From assembly GCA_030146505.1 (NCBI GenBank), contig JASLCO010000139.1:1-5587 (forward strand): a stretch of DNA of 5,587 nt, in the 5' to 3' direction. The stretch comes from Moraxellaceae bacterium (GTDB lineage Bacteria > Pseudomonadota > Gammaproteobacteria > Pseudomonadales > Moraxellaceae). A program made the position numbers and the translations under genes. Shown in pieces: positions 4,776 through 5,587 of this stretch. The stretch's first letter is position 1. Every line of letters begins with the position of its first letter. The notes below the pieces were generated by a model. That model made no database searches. It was not told the DNA's origin and saw only the letters and a program-made list of their open reading frames with translations.

Positions 4776-5587
4776 CCCGGACCCTGCTTGCCTCTCTCGT
4801 GATTGCCAGCACCGCCTTGCCGCTGGCCGCCTGCAGCCGCCACGACACACCGGCCGCCCCCGAGCGCCCGGTCAAGCTGCTGACCGTGGGCGACAGCACG
4901 GTGGGCGCCGCCACCGATTTCGCCGGCGAGGTACGCGCACGGATCGAATCGGGCCTCGGTTTCCGCGTTGGCGGCAAGATCATTGCGCGCCTCGTGGAAA
5001 CCGGGCAGCGCGTGCACAAGGGACAGGAACTGGCACGGCTTGATCCACGCGACTTCCAGCTCTCGGACCAATCCGCCAGCGCCCAGCTCATTGCCGCCAA
5101 GGCACAACGGGACAATGCCCGCTCGGAATTTGCACGCTACGAAGAGCTGAGCAAGAAAGGCTATGTCTCGCAAACCGACCTGGACAGGAAGCGCGTGGAG
5201 CTGTCGGCGGCCGAAGCGCAGCACGACCAGGCCGCCAGCGGCATGTCGCTGGAAAAGAACCGCCTGGTGGACACCTCGCTGCGGGCCGATACCGACGGCG
5301 TGGTGACGGCCGTCGAAGCCGACGTGGGCGAAGTGGTGGGTGCCGGCCAGCCGGTGATACGCCTGGCGCAGGACGGCGCCCGCGAGATCGAAGTGGAATT
5401 TCCCGAAGACCGCACCCCGCTCGCAAAAGCCGCCAAAGCGGAAGTACGCCTCTGGGCCCGCCCCGACAGCCGCTATCCCGCCCAGTTGCGTGAACTGGCG
5501 GCCGCCGCCGACCCGGTCACACGCACCTTCCGCGCCCGTTACACGGTGAAAGCCCCCGCCGACGCCATGGCCCTGGGCCAGTCCGCC
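4772..5587 (+). CDS. RND efflux periplasmic adaptor lipoprotein (membrane fusion protein), 3' end outside window
   Basis: The first 272 residues are present and the frame is open to the window edge; family members usually run about 350-400. The protein links an inner-membrane RND pump to a TolC-type outer-membrane channel. Residues 1-21 are a lipoprotein signal with lipobox LAAC and acceptor Cys21, so it is lipid-anchored and periplasmic. The two halves of the biotinyl-lipoyl domain are at about 62-93 (FRVGGKI, VETGQRVHKGQELARLD) and 171-199 (ADTDGVVTAVEADVGEVVGAGQPV). Between them, residues 95-165 form the alpha-helical hairpin. R122, L126 and S133 fit RxxxLxxxxxxS, the tip motif known to dock on TolC. 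The beta-barrel domain begins near 203. The start at 4772 is fixed by the signal peptide, the AGGA and the ATGA overlap with tetR. The RND pump gene is expected next, beyond the window. Drug specificity cannot be read from the adaptor. Confidence 0.93.
   Translation, partial: MTRTLLASLVIASTALPLAACSRHDTPAAPERPVKLLTVGDSTVGAATDFAGEVRARIESGLGFRVGGKIIARLVETGQRVHKGQELARLDPRDFQLSDQSASAQLIAAKAQRDNARSEFARYEELSKKGYVSQTDLDRKRVELSAAEAQHDQAASGMSLEKNRLVDTSLRADTDGVVTAVEADVGEVVGAGQPVIRLAQDGAREIEVEFPEDRTPLAKAAKAEVRLWARPDSRYPAQLRELAAAADPVTRTFRARYTVKAPADAMALGQSA

Noticed and set aside
4700..5224. Minus-strand frames opposite the efflux adaptor
   Set aside because: They are antisense to the adaptor, which has a lipobox, a lipoyl domain and the TolC-docking motif.

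Overview
The window looks like the chromosome of a GC-rich gammaproteobacterium, or possibly a betaproteobacterium. The lipase is very close in layout to the Pseudomonas aeruginosa family I.1 type. It is paired with a Lif foldase, the SOS operator is of the TACTG-N10-CAGTA type, and the genes are dense and GC-rich with AT-rich islands only at control sites. I cannot name the species.

Left part, minus strand (about 1-2390): a lipase operon read right to left. The secreted triacylglycerol lipase gene (1411-2331) is followed, after a 122-bp gap holding a perfect 14-bp-stem hairpin, by the membrane-anchored lipase foldase gene lif (254-1288). The foldase folds the lipase in the periplasm before type II secretion. 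Beyond lif lies a 143-bp element with 23-bp imperfect terminal inverted repeats (36-178), resembling a MITE or a REP doublet.

Intergenic control region (about 2332-2693): no convincing gene, but much regulatory structure. A candidate sigma-54 promoter (2366-2381, minus) would give the lipase a 24-nt leader with a strong Shine-Dalgarno. About 115-165 bp upstream lie five TGTC (GACA on the lipase strand) motifs spaced 11, 10, 11 and 10 bp, one helical turn apart. An 8-7-8 dyad lies about 260-285 bp upstream. Together this suggests a lipase promoter driven by an enhancer-binding protein, as known for Pseudomonas LipR/CbrB-type control.

Middle, plus strand (2694-4019): a catalytically intact Y-family translesion DNA polymerase with a clamp-binding motif. 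Its start codon lies in the centre of a LexA-type SOS box, itself the core of a perfect 18-bp-arm palindrome. The predicted transcription start falls at or near the ATG, so the mRNA may be leaderless.

Right part, plus strand (4023-5587): a TetR-family repressor gene with a 20-bp perfect-arm operator just in front of it. It overlaps by ATGA a lipoprotein RND-efflux periplasmic adaptor gene, which runs off the window end. This is the start of a self-regulated multidrug-efflux operon whose pump gene should lie downstream.
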